Positions 6,306 through 15,124 of a stretch of DNA of 64,000 bases are shown piece by piece; the first letter of the stretch is position 1; the number at the start of each line of letters is the position of its first letter. The position numbers were made by a program, and so were the translations under genes. Source of the DNA: Streptomyces sp. NBC_01233. GTDB lineage: Bacteria > Actinomycetota > Actinomycetes > Streptomycetales > Streptomycetaceae. The stretch spans positions 5,932,501-5,996,500 of the forward strand of contig NZ_CP108514.1 of NCBI RefSeq assembly GCF_035989305.1, written 5' to 3'. The notes beneath the pieces were generated by a model. That model worked only from the letters and a program-made list of their open reading frames with translations. It did not search any database and was not told the origin of the DNA.

Positions 6306-8924
6306 GTGAGCGAAATACCTGCGCAGGCACATCAGACCAATGTGCCTCGGGAGACATGGCACGACGCCCTGTGGCACAGCAGTCCGCCTGGCTCGATATA
6401 TGACTACATAAAGGTCGCATCCTTCTCGATCGGACCCGACGGGTACATCGACCAGTGGAGTCTGCGCGCCGAGGAACTGTTCGGCCTGACCGCCGCCCAG
6501 GCCGTCGGCCGCGACCCGGTCGACGCCTTCATGCCGCCCGAGCTGCGCCCCGACGCGCACCGCAAGGTCGCGGAGATCCTCGACGGCAAGGAGTGGACCG
6601 GCCTGATCCCCTTCCGGATCCCGGGCGGGGACGGTGCGCACGGAGTGGCCGAGATCTATGTGATGCCCACACAGACCGAGACCGCCGAGCGGGCCGCGCT
6701 GTGCGTCGTCGTCGACGTTCGCGCGCTGCGGCGCATCGAATCCGACCTGGCGGCCTCACAGGCCATATTCGGCCAATCTCCCTTCGGCTTCCTGCTCTTC
6801 GGCACGGACCTCACCGTGCAGCGGGCCAACCGCCGCTTCGCCACCGTCTTCGGAGGCAACGCCGAGGAGCATCGCGGCCGCACCGTGCACGACTACCTGC
6901 CGGCGCACGAGGCCGACCGGATGGCCGAAGCCCTGCGCCGGGTGCTGGACACCGGGGACTCGGTCACCGACCTGCGGATCACCGGCGCCGCCCCCGGCAG
7001 CCGGGAGAACCGCCACTGGTCCATCAACCTCTACCGCGTGCACGGCGGCACCGGCCGGCCCATCGGCGTCGCCGGCATCGGCACCGACGTCACCCGCCGC
7101 CACCTCGCCGCCCGCGAGGCCGCCGGGGTCCGGCGCAATCTCGCCCTGCTCAACGAGGCCGGGCACCGCATAGGGAACTCCCTCGACCTGGAGACCACCG
7201 CCCGGGAACTCCTCGACGTCACCGTCCCGGGCTTCTGCGACCTGGCCGCAGTCGACCTCTACCAGGGGCTGCTGCTCGGCGACGACGACCGGCCCGCACG
7301 GCCGCAGGGTCCCGGCGTGCCCAGCCTGCCCGGCCAGGGCCCGGCCCGGACCCCGTCCGCCGCGCTGCGCCGGGTGGCCTTCGCCTCCGCCGTCTCGGAC
7401 GCGCCGCTGTCCGGTCCGGGCGCGCTGGTCTCCGTGGGCGACGTCCACCGGTACCCGGCGGCGTCGCCGGGCGCGCTCGCCCTGCGCACGGCGCGGCCGC
7501 GGCTGATCGAGGGCGGCGGACCGGAGGGCCTCGTACAGTCCACGCTGGTCGTGCCGATGGTCGCCCACGACACCGTGGTCGGGCTCGCGCAGTTCTCCCG
7601 TACGAAGGGCAGCGAACCCTTCGGGGAACGCGACCGCGCGGTGGCCGTGGAACTCGCCGCCCGGGCCGCCGTGTGCATCGACAACGCGCGGCTCTACCGC
7701 CGCGAGCACGAGCGGGCGTTGATACTGCAGCGCAGCCTGCTGCCCCCAGGCGACCCGGAGGCCGCGGGCCTGGACATCGCCTGCCGGTACCTGCCGGGGA
7801 ACGCGGCGACGGAGGTCGGCGGCGACTGGTTCGACGTGATCGAGCTGCCCGGGCACCGCACGGCGCTGGTCGTCGGCGACGTCATGGGCCGGGGACTGCG
7901 GGCCGCCGTCGCGATGGGCGAACTGCGCACCGCCGTACGGACCCTGGCACTGCTGGACCTCGAACCGGCGGAGGTGCTGACCGCGCTGGACGAGATCGCC
8001 CGGGGCCTCGGCGCGCCCGGCGGTTCCCAGCAGGCCTCGCGGGTGGCCCTGCACTCGCGGGACGCCGACCGCTCCGAGGTCTACCTCGCCACCTGCGTCT
8101 ACGCCGTCTACGACCCGGTGACGCGGCGCTGCACGATCGCCAACGCGGGCCACATGCCGCCCGTGCTGGTGGAACCGCCGGACGAGCGCGGGAAGCCGAG
8201 GCCCGCACTGCTCCTGGAGGTGCCGCCCGGGATGCCGCTGGGCGTGGGCGGGGAGCCGTTCGAGGAGGTCGAGGTCGATCTGCCCGAGGGCGCCCTGCTG
8301 GCCCTCTACACCGACGGGCTCGTCGAGTCCCGGGACCATCCGCTGGAGGAGGGCCTGCGCGGCCTGCGGGCGGCCCTCGCGGACCCGGTCCGCCCGCTGG
8401 AGGACGTCTGCGACCACGTGCTGAACACGCTGGACACCCGGCACGGAGAGGACGACATCGCCCTGCTGATGGCACGTGTGCAGGGGCTGCCGGTGGACGC
8501 GGTGGGGGACTGGCAGCTGCCGCGCGAGGCCCGGTCCGTGGGCCGGGCGCGGGAACTGGCCCGGGCCAAGCTCCCGGCGTGGGGCCTGGAGGGCCTGCTG
8601 GACACCACCGAACTGCTGGTCAGCGAGCTCGTCACCAACGCGCTGCGCTACGGGGAGGGCGAGATCCGGCTGCGGCTGCTGCTGGACCGGACCCTGGTCT
8701 GCGAGGTGTGGGACGCCAACCTGGTGCAGCCGCGCCGGCGGCGGGCCCGCGACACCGACGAGGGCGGCCGGGGCCTCCAGCTCGTGGGCCTGCTGTCCGC
8801 CGGGTGGGGCACCCGCCGGACCCACCGCGGCAAGACGGTCTGGTTCGAGCTCCCGCTGCCCGGCTCGGCGGCGGAGGCCGTCGCCGAGCTGTCGGCGGAG
8901 CAGCTGCTGAGCATGTACGGCTGA
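6306..8924 (+). CDS. PAS-PAS-GAF-SpoIIE (PP2C) phosphatase with C-terminal GHKL ATPase
   Basis: 872 residues from GTG, with GGAGGGG upstream. Domains in order: PAS at about 35-130 (FSIGPDGYIDQWS, AEELFGLTAAQAVGR); a second PAS at about 145-265; GAF at about 275-465; PP2C/SpoIIE phosphatase at about 485-705, with metal-site motifs EVGGDWFDV (from residue 503) and YTDGLVES (about 668); and HATPase_c_2 at about 735-865, with SELVTNALRY (about 773) and GGRGLQLV (about 820). It should dephosphorylate anti-anti-sigma proteins and also carry a kinase-type module, so it can set a partner-switching sigma pathway from both sides in response to signals sensed by PAS and GAF. No membrane segment is present. 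Streptomyces has many such proteins and the target is unknown. Confidence 0.93.
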   Translation: MSEIPAQAHQTNVPRETWHDALWHSSPPGSIYDYIKVASFSIGPDGYIDQWSLRAEELFGLTAAQAVGRDPVDAFMPPELRPDAHRKVAEILDGKEWTGLIPFRIPGGDGAHGVAEIYVMPTQTETAERAALCVVVDVRALRRIESDLAASQAIFGQSPFGFLLFGTDLTVQRANRRFATVFGGNAEEHRGRTVHDYLPAHEADRMAEALRRVLDTGDSVTDLRITGAAPGSRENRHWSINLYRVHGGTGRPIGVAGIGTDVTRRHLAAREAAGVRRNLALLNEAGHRIGNSLDLETTARELLDVTVPGFCDLAAVDLYQGLLLGDDDRPARPQGPGVPSLPGQGPARTPSAALRRVAFASAVSDAPLSGPGALVSVGDVHRYPAASPGALALRTARPRLIEGGGPEGLVQSTLVVPMVAHDTVVGLAQFSRTKGSEPFGERDRAVAVELAARAAVCIDNARLYRREHERALILQRSLLPPGDPEAAGLDIACRYLPGNAATEVGGDWFDVIELPGHRTALVVGDVMGRGLRAAVAMGELRTAVRTLALLDLEPAEVLTALDEIARGLGAPGGSQQASRVALHSRDADRSEVYLATCVYAVYDPVTRRCTIANAGHMPPVLVEPPDERGKPRPALLLEVPPGMPLGVGGEPFEEVEVDLPEGALLALYTDGLVESRDHPLEEGLRGLRAALADPVRPLEDVCDHVLNTLDTRHGEDDIALLMARVQGLPVDAVGDWQLPREARSVGRARELARAKLPAWGLEGLLDTTELLVSELVTNALRYGEGEIRLRLLLDRTLVCEVWDANLVQPRRRRARDTDEGGRGLQLVGLLSAGWGTRRTHRGKTVWFELPLPGSAAEAVAELSAEQLLSMYG

Positions 8925-8952
8925 GCGGGACCGCGGGCCCCCGCCCCGGAGA

Positions 8953-8979
8953 GCCCCCGGACCCGTAGGGTCCGGGGGC
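8953..8979. terminator. Bidirectional terminator between convergent genes
   Basis: GCCCCCGGACCC and GGGTCCGGGGGC form a perfect 12-bp stem with loop GTA. It lies between the stop of the SpoIIE-like gene and the end of the minus-strand lipoprotein gene and can serve both. Confidence 0.8.
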
Positions 8980-8985
8980 CTGCGC

Positions 8986-9528
8986 TCACTTCGGGTCGGT
9001 GTCCTTGAAGCACCGGGAGGACACGGCGAAGTTGATCAGGTTCTCGCCTCCGTCGGAGCTGTCCATCCACCGGGCCTCGAGCTGGGTGTGGGTCGCCTCG
9101 TGGACGGCGAAGACCTCGGGCGTCTTGGCCTCCGTGTTGGGGTTCGGGCCGTTCTTCACGACCTTCCAGCCGTTCTCCGGCAGCTGCGCGGCGAGATTCT
9201 TCATGCCCTTGTCGAGGGTGTCGTGGTCCACGCCGTAGACGGACCAGGCGTGCCGGACAAAACGGAGGCCGCTCTTCTTCTCCTCGCTCGTGCCGCAGGG
9301 ATAGGTCGCCGGGCCCCCCTCCGTCACCTTGCCCTTGACCTGCGTCATGTCGAGGGCCCTGCTCGACAGGTCGCCGACTTCCTTTTCCACCTCTGGACGG
9401 GTGCGCGGCTGCGGGTCGTACGTGCGCTTGGAGGAGGATTCGTCGTCCATGAGAGTGCATCCCGATGCGAGGGTCAGGGCGCCCAGGAGCGCCAGTGCCG
9501 TGGCGTTACGCCTGTTTCTGCGGTCCAT
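8986..9528 (-). CDS. Putative lipoprotein, last gene of the DUF1023 operon
   Basis: 180 residues from ATG at 9528. The N-terminus has an arginine-rich stretch, a hydrophobic core and a lipobox ending at Cys24 (LASGC), so it should be exported and lipidated. The mature part contains TYPCGTSEEKKSG and a second cysteine near the C-terminus. Its mixed alpha/beta composition resembles small actinobacterial lipoproteins of unknown function. The start overlaps the stop of the hydrolase gene by one base (TGATG), indicating translational coupling. Position after a WXG-like protein and a hydrolase raises the possibility of an immunity or chaperone role; that is inference only. Confidence 0.8.
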   Translation of the reverse strand: MDRRNRRNATALALLGALTLASGCTLMDDESSSKRTYDPQPRTRPEVEKEVGDLSSRALDMTQVKGKVTEGGPATYPCGTSEEKKSGLRFVRHAWSVYGVDHDTLDKGMKNLAAQLPENGWKVVKNGPNPNTEAKTPEVFAVHEATHTQLEARWMDSSDGGENLINFAVSSRCFKDTDPK

Positions 9529-11420
9529 CAGGGAGCCTCCCTGTCCAGTTCGACCCTGCCATACCGGCCGGCTATCACGGCCGCCTGGTTCGTGAGGCTG
9601 ACAGACGGCTTACCGTCGTTCTCGTCCCAGAAGTTCCCGTGGCCCGGAGAATCGCTGTGCATCTTGTTGGCACCGAACCGTTCGTCCGTGGGAATGACCC
9701 CCCAGTCGCCGAGACCGCTGACCCTGCCGCCAAGCGTGACCCCGTTGTCGTCGCCCCCGCCTTCCATGGCCCACACGTGCCTCGGCTGGAAGCCCAGGTC
9801 CCCCGCGCGGTCCGCCTGCATACCGGGGCTGCCGACCGCGACCACGTCGTGGACGGGCATGGGATCGGCCCAGCTGTCGGCGTACTCACTGCGGTACTTC
9901 GCCGTGTCGCCGATCAGCGTGGATCCGTAGCTGTGGCCGATGAGCGTCGTGTGCGCGGTGTCGCCGGTGGCCGCCTGATGGGCCGCCTGGTTGCCGTCGA
10001 GGAACTGCCGCAGGGTCGGCGCCCCCTGCTCGGCCCACTTGTCGTGGGGGGCCTCGGTGAGGATGGTGTTCGGGGCGTCGTAGTCGAACCAGGTGATGGT
10101 CGACACCTTCTGCCCGGGCGCCATCGCCGAGCTCTCGCGCCACAGGGCGTCGCTCTTCGCGGCCTCGTCCTCGATGCTCCCCAGCGTCGTCTTCGTGCCG
10201 GGCACGAAGATGGCCGTGTGGTCCGCGGTGTCCGGGTTCCCGTTGGCCAGGATCACGCGTCCGTCGTTGTTCGCCTCGGCGTCGAACCCGAGCAGGTACG
10301 CCTCGGGCAGTCCCCGCTCGCCGGTGGCGTCGAAGCGCTTCTGGATGGTCTCCATGCCGAACAGGCGGTCCTTCAGATGGTCCCTCCGGTCCCCGTGCTT
10401 GTCGTTCCAGGCGTTCCAGTCGTCGGTCTCTTCGCGCATCCACGCGCGCCCGCGCTGGACGTAGTGGTACTTGGGCTCCGGTTCCTTGGGGATCGCGTTC
10501 AGCTCCGTCTTGTAGGCGCCGTGCGTCTCCGCGAGGACCGTACGGTTGGCACTGTCGCGGACGTCCGCAGGGAGCCCGTTCAGTGCTCCGACGCTCGCCG
10601 GCTGAAGGGTGATGTAGGCCTCCCTCTCCTCCTCCGACAGGCCCTTCCACCACTCGGCGTTCAGCTGCGGGTCGCTGCCCTTGGGCGGCGGGGGCTTGAT
10701 GTGGGCGAGGTAGTCCTTGGCGCCGCTGCTGACCGCGGCGGAGTCGCCCTGGACGTCGGCCCAGTCGGACTCGGAGACCTTGAGGTCGTCGTCCGCCTTG
10801 AGCTTGCGCAGGCGGGGGGCCCACTGGGTGTCGGCCTCGGTGGCCTCGGCGACGGCCTGCGCGATCCGGTTGGCTATCTCCACCGCCTTGCCGAAGTTCG
10901 GGTTGGGGTGAATGTTCGCCGCCTGGCGTTCCAGGGCGGCGGAGAGGTCGTTGGCGTCCTTGGTGGGGTCGATGACGTTCCCCGACGGCTTGCCCTTGGC
11001 GTTGCCGCTGACCGTGCCGCCCTCGGGCAGCTTGCCGTCCTTCTCCGTCCCGCCCGGCGGGAAACTCACCGAACCGTCGGCGCTGACGGAGAACTTCTGG
11101 GCCTCGGCGTCACTCACCGCCGCGTCCAGCTTCCGCTTCGCCTCGGTGAAGGAGGCGGCGAGCGCGTTGAGGGAGGTCGTGGCGAGACCGCATTCGACCT
11201 GTGTGTAGTGGAAGTTCTGAGCCAGGCCCCGCAACTGCACCAGGGCTTCGTCCACGGCCTTCCCGCTGAGGCCGGCGCGCAGCCGGGCGGTGATCTGGCC
11301 TTCGGCGCTGCCGTAGGCGTGGTCGGCCATGGCGCTGACCGACTGGTAGCCGTCGGCGGCCTCCGTGAACTCCGTCGGCTTGAGCGCCTTCAGGGTTGCG
11401 TAGTCCATGCCCGCGCTCAC
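9528..11420 (-). CDS. DUF1023 alpha/beta hydrolase with WXG-like helical N-terminus
   Basis: 630 residues from a GTG at 11420 that overlaps the upstream stop (GTGA); ATG at 11408 is an alternative. Residues 1 to about 120 are helical (YATLKALKPTEFTEAADGYQ, ALAASFTEAKRKLDAAVSDA), like WXG100/LXG export domains. The C-terminal half is a DUF1023 alpha/beta hydrolase with the nucleophile elbow LIGHSYGSTL near residue 496 and a downstream acid/His region (VVAVGSPGM, HSDSPGHGNF). DUF1023 enzymes are predicted esterases or lipases; the substrate is unknown. There is no Sec signal peptide. The helical N-terminus and the small helical partner upstream suggest type VII-like export, but no ESX machinery is in the window. 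Confidence 0.88.
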   Translation of the reverse strand: MSAGMDYATLKALKPTEFTEAADGYQSVSAMADHAYGSAEGQITARLRAGLSGKAVDEALVQLRGLAQNFHYTQVECGLATTSLNALAASFTEAKRKLDAAVSDAEAQKFSVSADGSVSFPPGGTEKDGKLPEGGTVSGNAKGKPSGNVIDPTKDANDLSAALERQAANIHPNPNFGKAVEIANRIAQAVAEATEADTQWAPRLRKLKADDDLKVSESDWADVQGDSAAVSSGAKDYLAHIKPPPPKGSDPQLNAEWWKGLSEEEREAYITLQPASVGALNGLPADVRDSANRTVLAETHGAYKTELNAIPKEPEPKYHYVQRGRAWMREETDDWNAWNDKHGDRRDHLKDRLFGMETIQKRFDATGERGLPEAYLLGFDAEANNDGRVILANGNPDTADHTAIFVPGTKTTLGSIEDEAAKSDALWRESSAMAPGQKVSTITWFDYDAPNTILTEAPHDKWAEQGAPTLRQFLDGNQAAHQAATGDTAHTTLIGHSYGSTLIGDTAKYRSEYADSWADPMPVHDVVAVGSPGMQADRAGDLGFQPRHVWAMEGGGDDNGVTLGGRVSGLGDWGVIPTDERFGANKMHSDSPGHGNFWDENDGKPSVSLTNQAAVIAGRYGRVELDREAP

Positions 11421-11866
11421 CGGCCCCCGTCGTTGCCGCCGGTGGCGGGCGTGTCCTTGTACGCATCGGTCATGCGGGCGAAGTCACCGCGCAGGGTCTC
11501 GTCGTTGGAGACCTGGCCCTTGCCCGCTGAGATCATCGGGCCCTGCAGCGTCGTGCACTTGCCCACCAGACCGTCGAGGTACGTCTTCCACGACTGGTAC
11601 AGCTCGCCCTGCGCGGCGGCGCTCTCCACGCCGGTGACGGCGGAGCCCTTCTGGCCGGTCTCGAACCCGGTGAGGGCCTTCTTGATCGCCGTCACCAGCT
11701 CGCCGACGTCCTGGCTGCCCTTCTTCCAGACCGCCATGTCGGACTTGAGGTCCTCACCGCCGGACCCGCCGCCACCTCCGTCCGGCGCAGCGCACGCCAG
11801 CCGCATCTGCGCGTCGGATGCCGGTCCTTGTTTGAGCCCCGCCCACTCCGCGTCGAAGGACGTCAT
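11417..11866 (-). CDS. Small helical WXG-like protein, first gene of the DUF1023 operon
   Basis: 149 residues from ATG at 11866; the longer frame to 11980 has no support. The sequence is mostly two long helices (KKGSQDVGELVTAIKKALTG and AAQGELYQSWKTYLDGLVGK) after a Gly-rich linker, with no signal peptide. It resembles the small four-helix partner proteins of ESX-type systems, although the exact WXG turn is not clear. Its stop overlaps the hydrolase GTG by four bases, so the two should be made in step. Specific family not recognised. Confidence 0.75.
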   Translation of the reverse strand: MTSFDAEWAGLKQGPASDAQMRLACAAPDGGGGGSGGEDLKSDMAVWKKGSQDVGELVTAIKKALTGFETGQKGSAVTGVESAAAQGELYQSWKTYLDGLVGKCTTLQGPMISAGKGQVSNDETLRGDFARMTDAYKDTPATGGNDGGR

Positions 11867-12031
11867 GCTCACCCGAGCCCCCGTAACACTCTGCAATTGC
11901 AATGACCGGGTGATCCTAATACCTCGACAGCGCTGCGCCTCCCGCCCGGGGTTGGATCGCAGCACCGGCCGGACCCCCATAACGGACTGTAGCGTTCCGT
12001 AACTCCGCGACTGGTTTCCCCGGGGCGACGG

Positions 12032-12751
12032 TCAGGCGGCGCGCCCCTGCTTGAGGGCGGCGAGCCTGGCCTCGATCTCCGAGGACTTCCCGAGGTCCTC
12101 CAGGTACTCGAACTGGGCGTCCAGCGAGGAGGCCGCCAGCTCCTGCCTGCCCATCGCCAGAGCCTCCTCGCGCCGGACCTTCTCCTCGAAACGGTTCAGG
12201 TCGCTCGTCGGGTCCAGGACGTCGATGTTCTTCACCGCGTCCAGCATCGTGTTCTGCGCCTGAGCGGTCTTGGCCCGGGCCACCAGCTCGTCCCGCTTGG
12301 ACTGGAGCTCGGCCAGCTTGCTCTTCATCGAGTCCAGACCCGACTTGAGCTTGTCGACGACCTCCGTCTGGGCGGCGATCGTCGGTTCCGCCGTCCTCGC
12401 CTCCTTCTCCGACTGCATCTGCCGGCCCAGCGCCACCTTCGCGAGGTCGTCGAACCGGTCGGCTTCCGCCGTCGCCCCCGACGCCCGCAGCTCGTCCCCC
12501 TTCCTGCTCGCCGCGAGGGCCTTGACGCCCCACTCGGAGGCCGCCTCCACGTCCTCCTTGTGGTCCGCCTCCAGCATCCGGAGGTTGCCGATCGTCGTCG
12601 CGACGGCCTGCTCCGCCTCCGAGATGTTGTTCGTGTAGTCGCGGATCAGCTGGTCCAGCATCTTCTGCGGGTCCTCCGCCTGGTCCAGCAGCGCGTTGAT
12701 GTTGGCCTTGGCGAGCTGGGTGACGCGGCCGAGGATGGTCTGCTTGCTCAT
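12032..12751 (-). CDS. pspA: PspA/IM30 family membrane-stress protein
   Basis: 239 residues from ATG at 12751, with GGAGAG before it; the longer frame to 12865 is a shadow of the upstream gene. It is almost wholly alpha-helical coiled coil: ILGRVTQLAKANINALLDQAEDP at the N-terminus (the membrane-binding helix and first hairpin), then long heptad segments (EKEARTAEPTIAAQTEVVDKLK, SKLAELQSKRDELVARAKTA). PspA/Vipp1 proteins are ESCRT-III-like and assemble on stressed cytoplasmic membrane. In S. lividans PspA is induced by envelope stress. It lies 43 bases after the TPM-domain gene on the same strand, so they probably form an operon. Confidence 0.94.
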   Translation of the reverse strand: MSKQTILGRVTQLAKANINALLDQAEDPQKMLDQLIRDYTNNISEAEQAVATTIGNLRMLEADHKEDVEAASEWGVKALAASRKGDELRASGATAEADRFDDLAKVALGRQMQSEKEARTAEPTIAAQTEVVDKLKSGLDSMKSKLAELQSKRDELVARAKTAQAQNTMLDAVKNIDVLDPTSDLNRFEEKVRREEALAMGRQELAASSLDAQFEYLEDLGKSSEIEARLAALKQGRAA

Positions 12752-12794
12752 GACTCGTCTCTCCTGGTGAGGGATGGGCTTGTCCGTTGCACGT

Positions 12795-14906
12795 TCAGAA
12801 GCGGCCGCCGCCGCCCATGCGTCCGCGGGTTCCGCCGCCGCCGAAGGAGCCGGGGCCGCCACCACCGCCGAAACCGCCGCCGAAGCCCCCGCCCCCGCCG
12901 CGGCCGAAACCGCCGCCCCGCAGGATCTCGCCGAGGATGATCCCGCCGAGCGCGGCGCCGCTCTGGCCGCCGCGCCGGCCCGCGTACGGGTCCTGGTACG
13001 CCCGTACGTCCTGCTCGGCCAGCTGCTGAGCCTGCCGTGCCATCGCGTCCGCCCGCTGGGCCTCCGCCAGCGCGCCCGACGGATCGGCCTCCGCCAGGGA
13101 TCCCGCCCGTTCCAGGTGCCGGCCGGCCTCCGCCAGCCGGGTGCGGGCCTGGCTGCCGACCGCGCCCCGGCTGGTGGTGACGTAGTCCGTCGCCGCGCCG
13201 ATCGCGCTGCGTGCGGAGAGCATGGCCTGGTCGAGCAGGGCCGCCGCCCGCTGCCGGCCCGACTCCCGCTCCCGCACCCCGGAGAGGGCTTCGTCGAGGG
13301 CCGCGTCGGCCTCCTCGATCCGGCGCAGGGTGTCGATCGGGTCGTACCGGCCGGACGCCTCCTCCTGCCGTACGCCGGCCAGTACGGCCTCCGCCCGGCC
13401 GATCCGCCCGCGCAGGTCCGCCGTGGAAGTGCCCTCCGTGGTGCCCGTCAGCAGCCCGCGGGCGTCCGCGAGGTCGGTCTCCGTCTCGTTCAGCGCGCCC
13501 GTCAGCTTCCCGGCCGCCTCCGCCAGCTCCTGTGCCCGCCGCTCGACCGCGTCCACCAGGGTCGCCGCCTGGTCCACGGCTCCCTCGGCGGCCCGTACGT
13601 GCACGGCCGCCGTACCGTTCTCCCCGGTGGCGAGGGCCGCGTGGGCCAGGCCCAGGTTGGTCGCCGTGAACAGCAGCCGGTCCTTGGCCTGTTCGGGGTT
13701 GGAGGCGACGGGCGCGGCAGCGGAGTCCGCGTACCGACGGGTCAGCGCGGTCAAGGTCGCCTCGGCGGTGGTGGCGCGCCCGGTCAGTTCCAGATAGCGC
13801 TCCTCCACGGCCGCCAGCGCCTGCGGCGCGTTCTTCTCCAGGTCCCGCAGCCGGTCGAAGTCCGCCGACTCGGCGTCGAGCCGCCGGTTCGCCTCGGTGC
13901 AGCGGGCGACGATCTCGTCCAGCATCCGGCGCCGGGTCGCGTCGTCCTCCGGGTAGGCGTCGTCCAACTGCTGGCGCAGCCGGAACGCGTGGGTCAGCTC
14001 GCCCTTGGCGTACCCCACGGCCTCGGTGAAGGTGCCGACCGCCTCCTCGCCGAACTGCGCCGAGGCGAAACCGAGTTCCTCCGTGCTGGTGCGGACGGCG
14101 TCGTCGGTCTCCACCAGCAGGGTCCTGGCCCTGCCGTCCAGTTCCGGCAGCGGAAGCCGGTCCGGCGCGCCTTCGGGCCAGCCCGGCCCGGTGGTCGTAC
14201 CGCGACCGCCGCCGGAGGCCGCCTTCCGCTTGCGGCGGGTGTACGCGTACGCCCCGAGCGCCCCGGCCGCGCCGACCGCGACCACCGGCAGCACGAAGTC
14301 CCCGGCGCCGTTCTCGCCGCTCGACCCGCCACCGGGATCGGCCGGGCCGGGGGTGATGGTGGGCACGGGCACGGGCTGTCCGGCGAGCACCGCGTCGTAC
14401 CCGTTCGCCGCGCCGATCGCGGCGCCCGCCCAGTCGTTCTGCTTCAGGGCCGGCTCGATGGCCGTCTGCGCGACGGTCGCCAGCTGCTGCTCGGTGAACC
14501 CGGAGTCGACGTCGGCCGAATAGGCGTACTGGCGGGCCCCCGTCGCCACGGCCAGCAGGAGGTCGTCCTGGCCGAGCCCGTTCTTCTGCGCGGTGGCGTC
14601 GGCCCAGCTCTGGGCGGAGCGCCCGGAGAAGTCGTCCACGTACGCCACGAAGAGCTGGATCCTCCGGTCGGCGTAGAGCTCGTCGAGCGCGGCGGCGACG
14701 GCCGCCTGCCGGTTCCCCAGGGCCCCGACCCGGTCGGTGATCTGGCCCTGCCGGGACAGGGTGACGGGGTCCTCGGCCCGCGCGGGCGGAGCCTGGGCGA
14801 CACCCCACCCGCCGAGCGCCAGCAGCGCGGCGGCGAGGGCGAGCCCGGCCCGTACGAAGATCCTGCTTCGGGGCCCGCTTCTCGGTCTGCTTCTCGGCGG
14901 AATCAC
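12795..14906 (-). CDS. TPM-domain (YgcG-like) membrane protein with Gly-rich tail
   Basis: About 703 residues from GTG at 14906 (ATG 14942 is possible). Signal peptide at about residues 15-45 (VRAGLALAAALLALGGW ... ARA). The TPM domain spans about 48-180 (VTLSRQGQITDRVGALG, LFVAYVDDFSG, LLLAVATGARQYAYS). A transmembrane segment at about 230-250 (FVLPVVAVGAAGALGAYAY) is followed by a long coiled-coil region and a tail of Gly/Phe/Arg (GGGFGRGGGGGFGGGFGGGG). TPM proteins are membrane-anchored with an extracytoplasmic domain implicated in photosystem repair in plants; the bacterial role is unsettled. Pairing with pspA suggests membrane stress. There is no ribosome binding site at 14906, and CATAAT sits just upstream, so a leaderless mRNA is possible. 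Confidence 0.87.
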   Translation of the reverse strand: MIPPRSRPRSGPRSRIFVRAGLALAAALLALGGWGVAQAPPARAEDPVTLSRQGQITDRVGALGNRQAAVAAALDELYADRRIQLFVAYVDDFSGRSAQSWADATAQKNGLGQDDLLLAVATGARQYAYSADVDSGFTEQQLATVAQTAIEPALKQNDWAGAAIGAANGYDAVLAGQPVPVPTITPGPADPGGGSSGENGAGDFVLPVVAVGAAGALGAYAYTRRKRKAASGGGRGTTTGPGWPEGAPDRLPLPELDGRARTLLVETDDAVRTSTEELGFASAQFGEEAVGTFTEAVGYAKGELTHAFRLRQQLDDAYPEDDATRRRMLDEIVARCTEANRRLDAESADFDRLRDLEKNAPQALAAVEERYLELTGRATTAEATLTALTRRYADSAAAPVASNPEQAKDRLLFTATNLGLAHAALATGENGTAAVHVRAAEGAVDQAATLVDAVERRAQELAEAAGKLTGALNETETDLADARGLLTGTTEGTSTADLRGRIGRAEAVLAGVRQEEASGRYDPIDTLRRIEEADAALDEALSGVRERESGRQRAAALLDQAMLSARSAIGAATDYVTTSRGAVGSQARTRLAEAGRHLERAGSLAEADPSGALAEAQRADAMARQAQQLAEQDVRAYQDPYAGRRGGQSGAALGGIILGEILRGGGFGRGGGGGFGGGFGGGGGPGSFGGGGTRGRMGGGGRF

Positions 14907-15076
14907 ATTTGGGAGATTATGGGCGGCTTTCCGGCTCCGCACCCGGAGTGATCACCGTGACCCGCCGCGGTACCTGGGAGGCGCCGCCCTTGGTGCGGTG
15001 CGGTACGGGGCGGGGTCGGCTGCTTGGTCTTTCCACGGTCGGTTCCTGAGGGTGCGAGCCACACCTGAACGGCGCC

Positions 15077-15105
15077 AGCCCCGGCGTGGTGTCCGTGCCG
15101 GGGCT
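15077..15105 (-). terminator. Terminator after the pterin dehydratase gene
   Basis: AGCCCCGGC and GCCGGGGCT form a perfect 9-bp stem with an 11-base loop, 20 bases past the stop of the minus-strand gene ending at 15125. Confidence 0.7.
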
Positions 15106-15124
15106 GTTCGGGGCGCAATCCGGA

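Noticed and set aside
12774..14951. 725-residue plus-strand frame opposite the TPM gene
   Set aside because: Its complement encodes a protein with signal peptide, TPM domain and membrane helix. The plus-strand product is Arg/Gly/Ala/Pro-rich with no domain.
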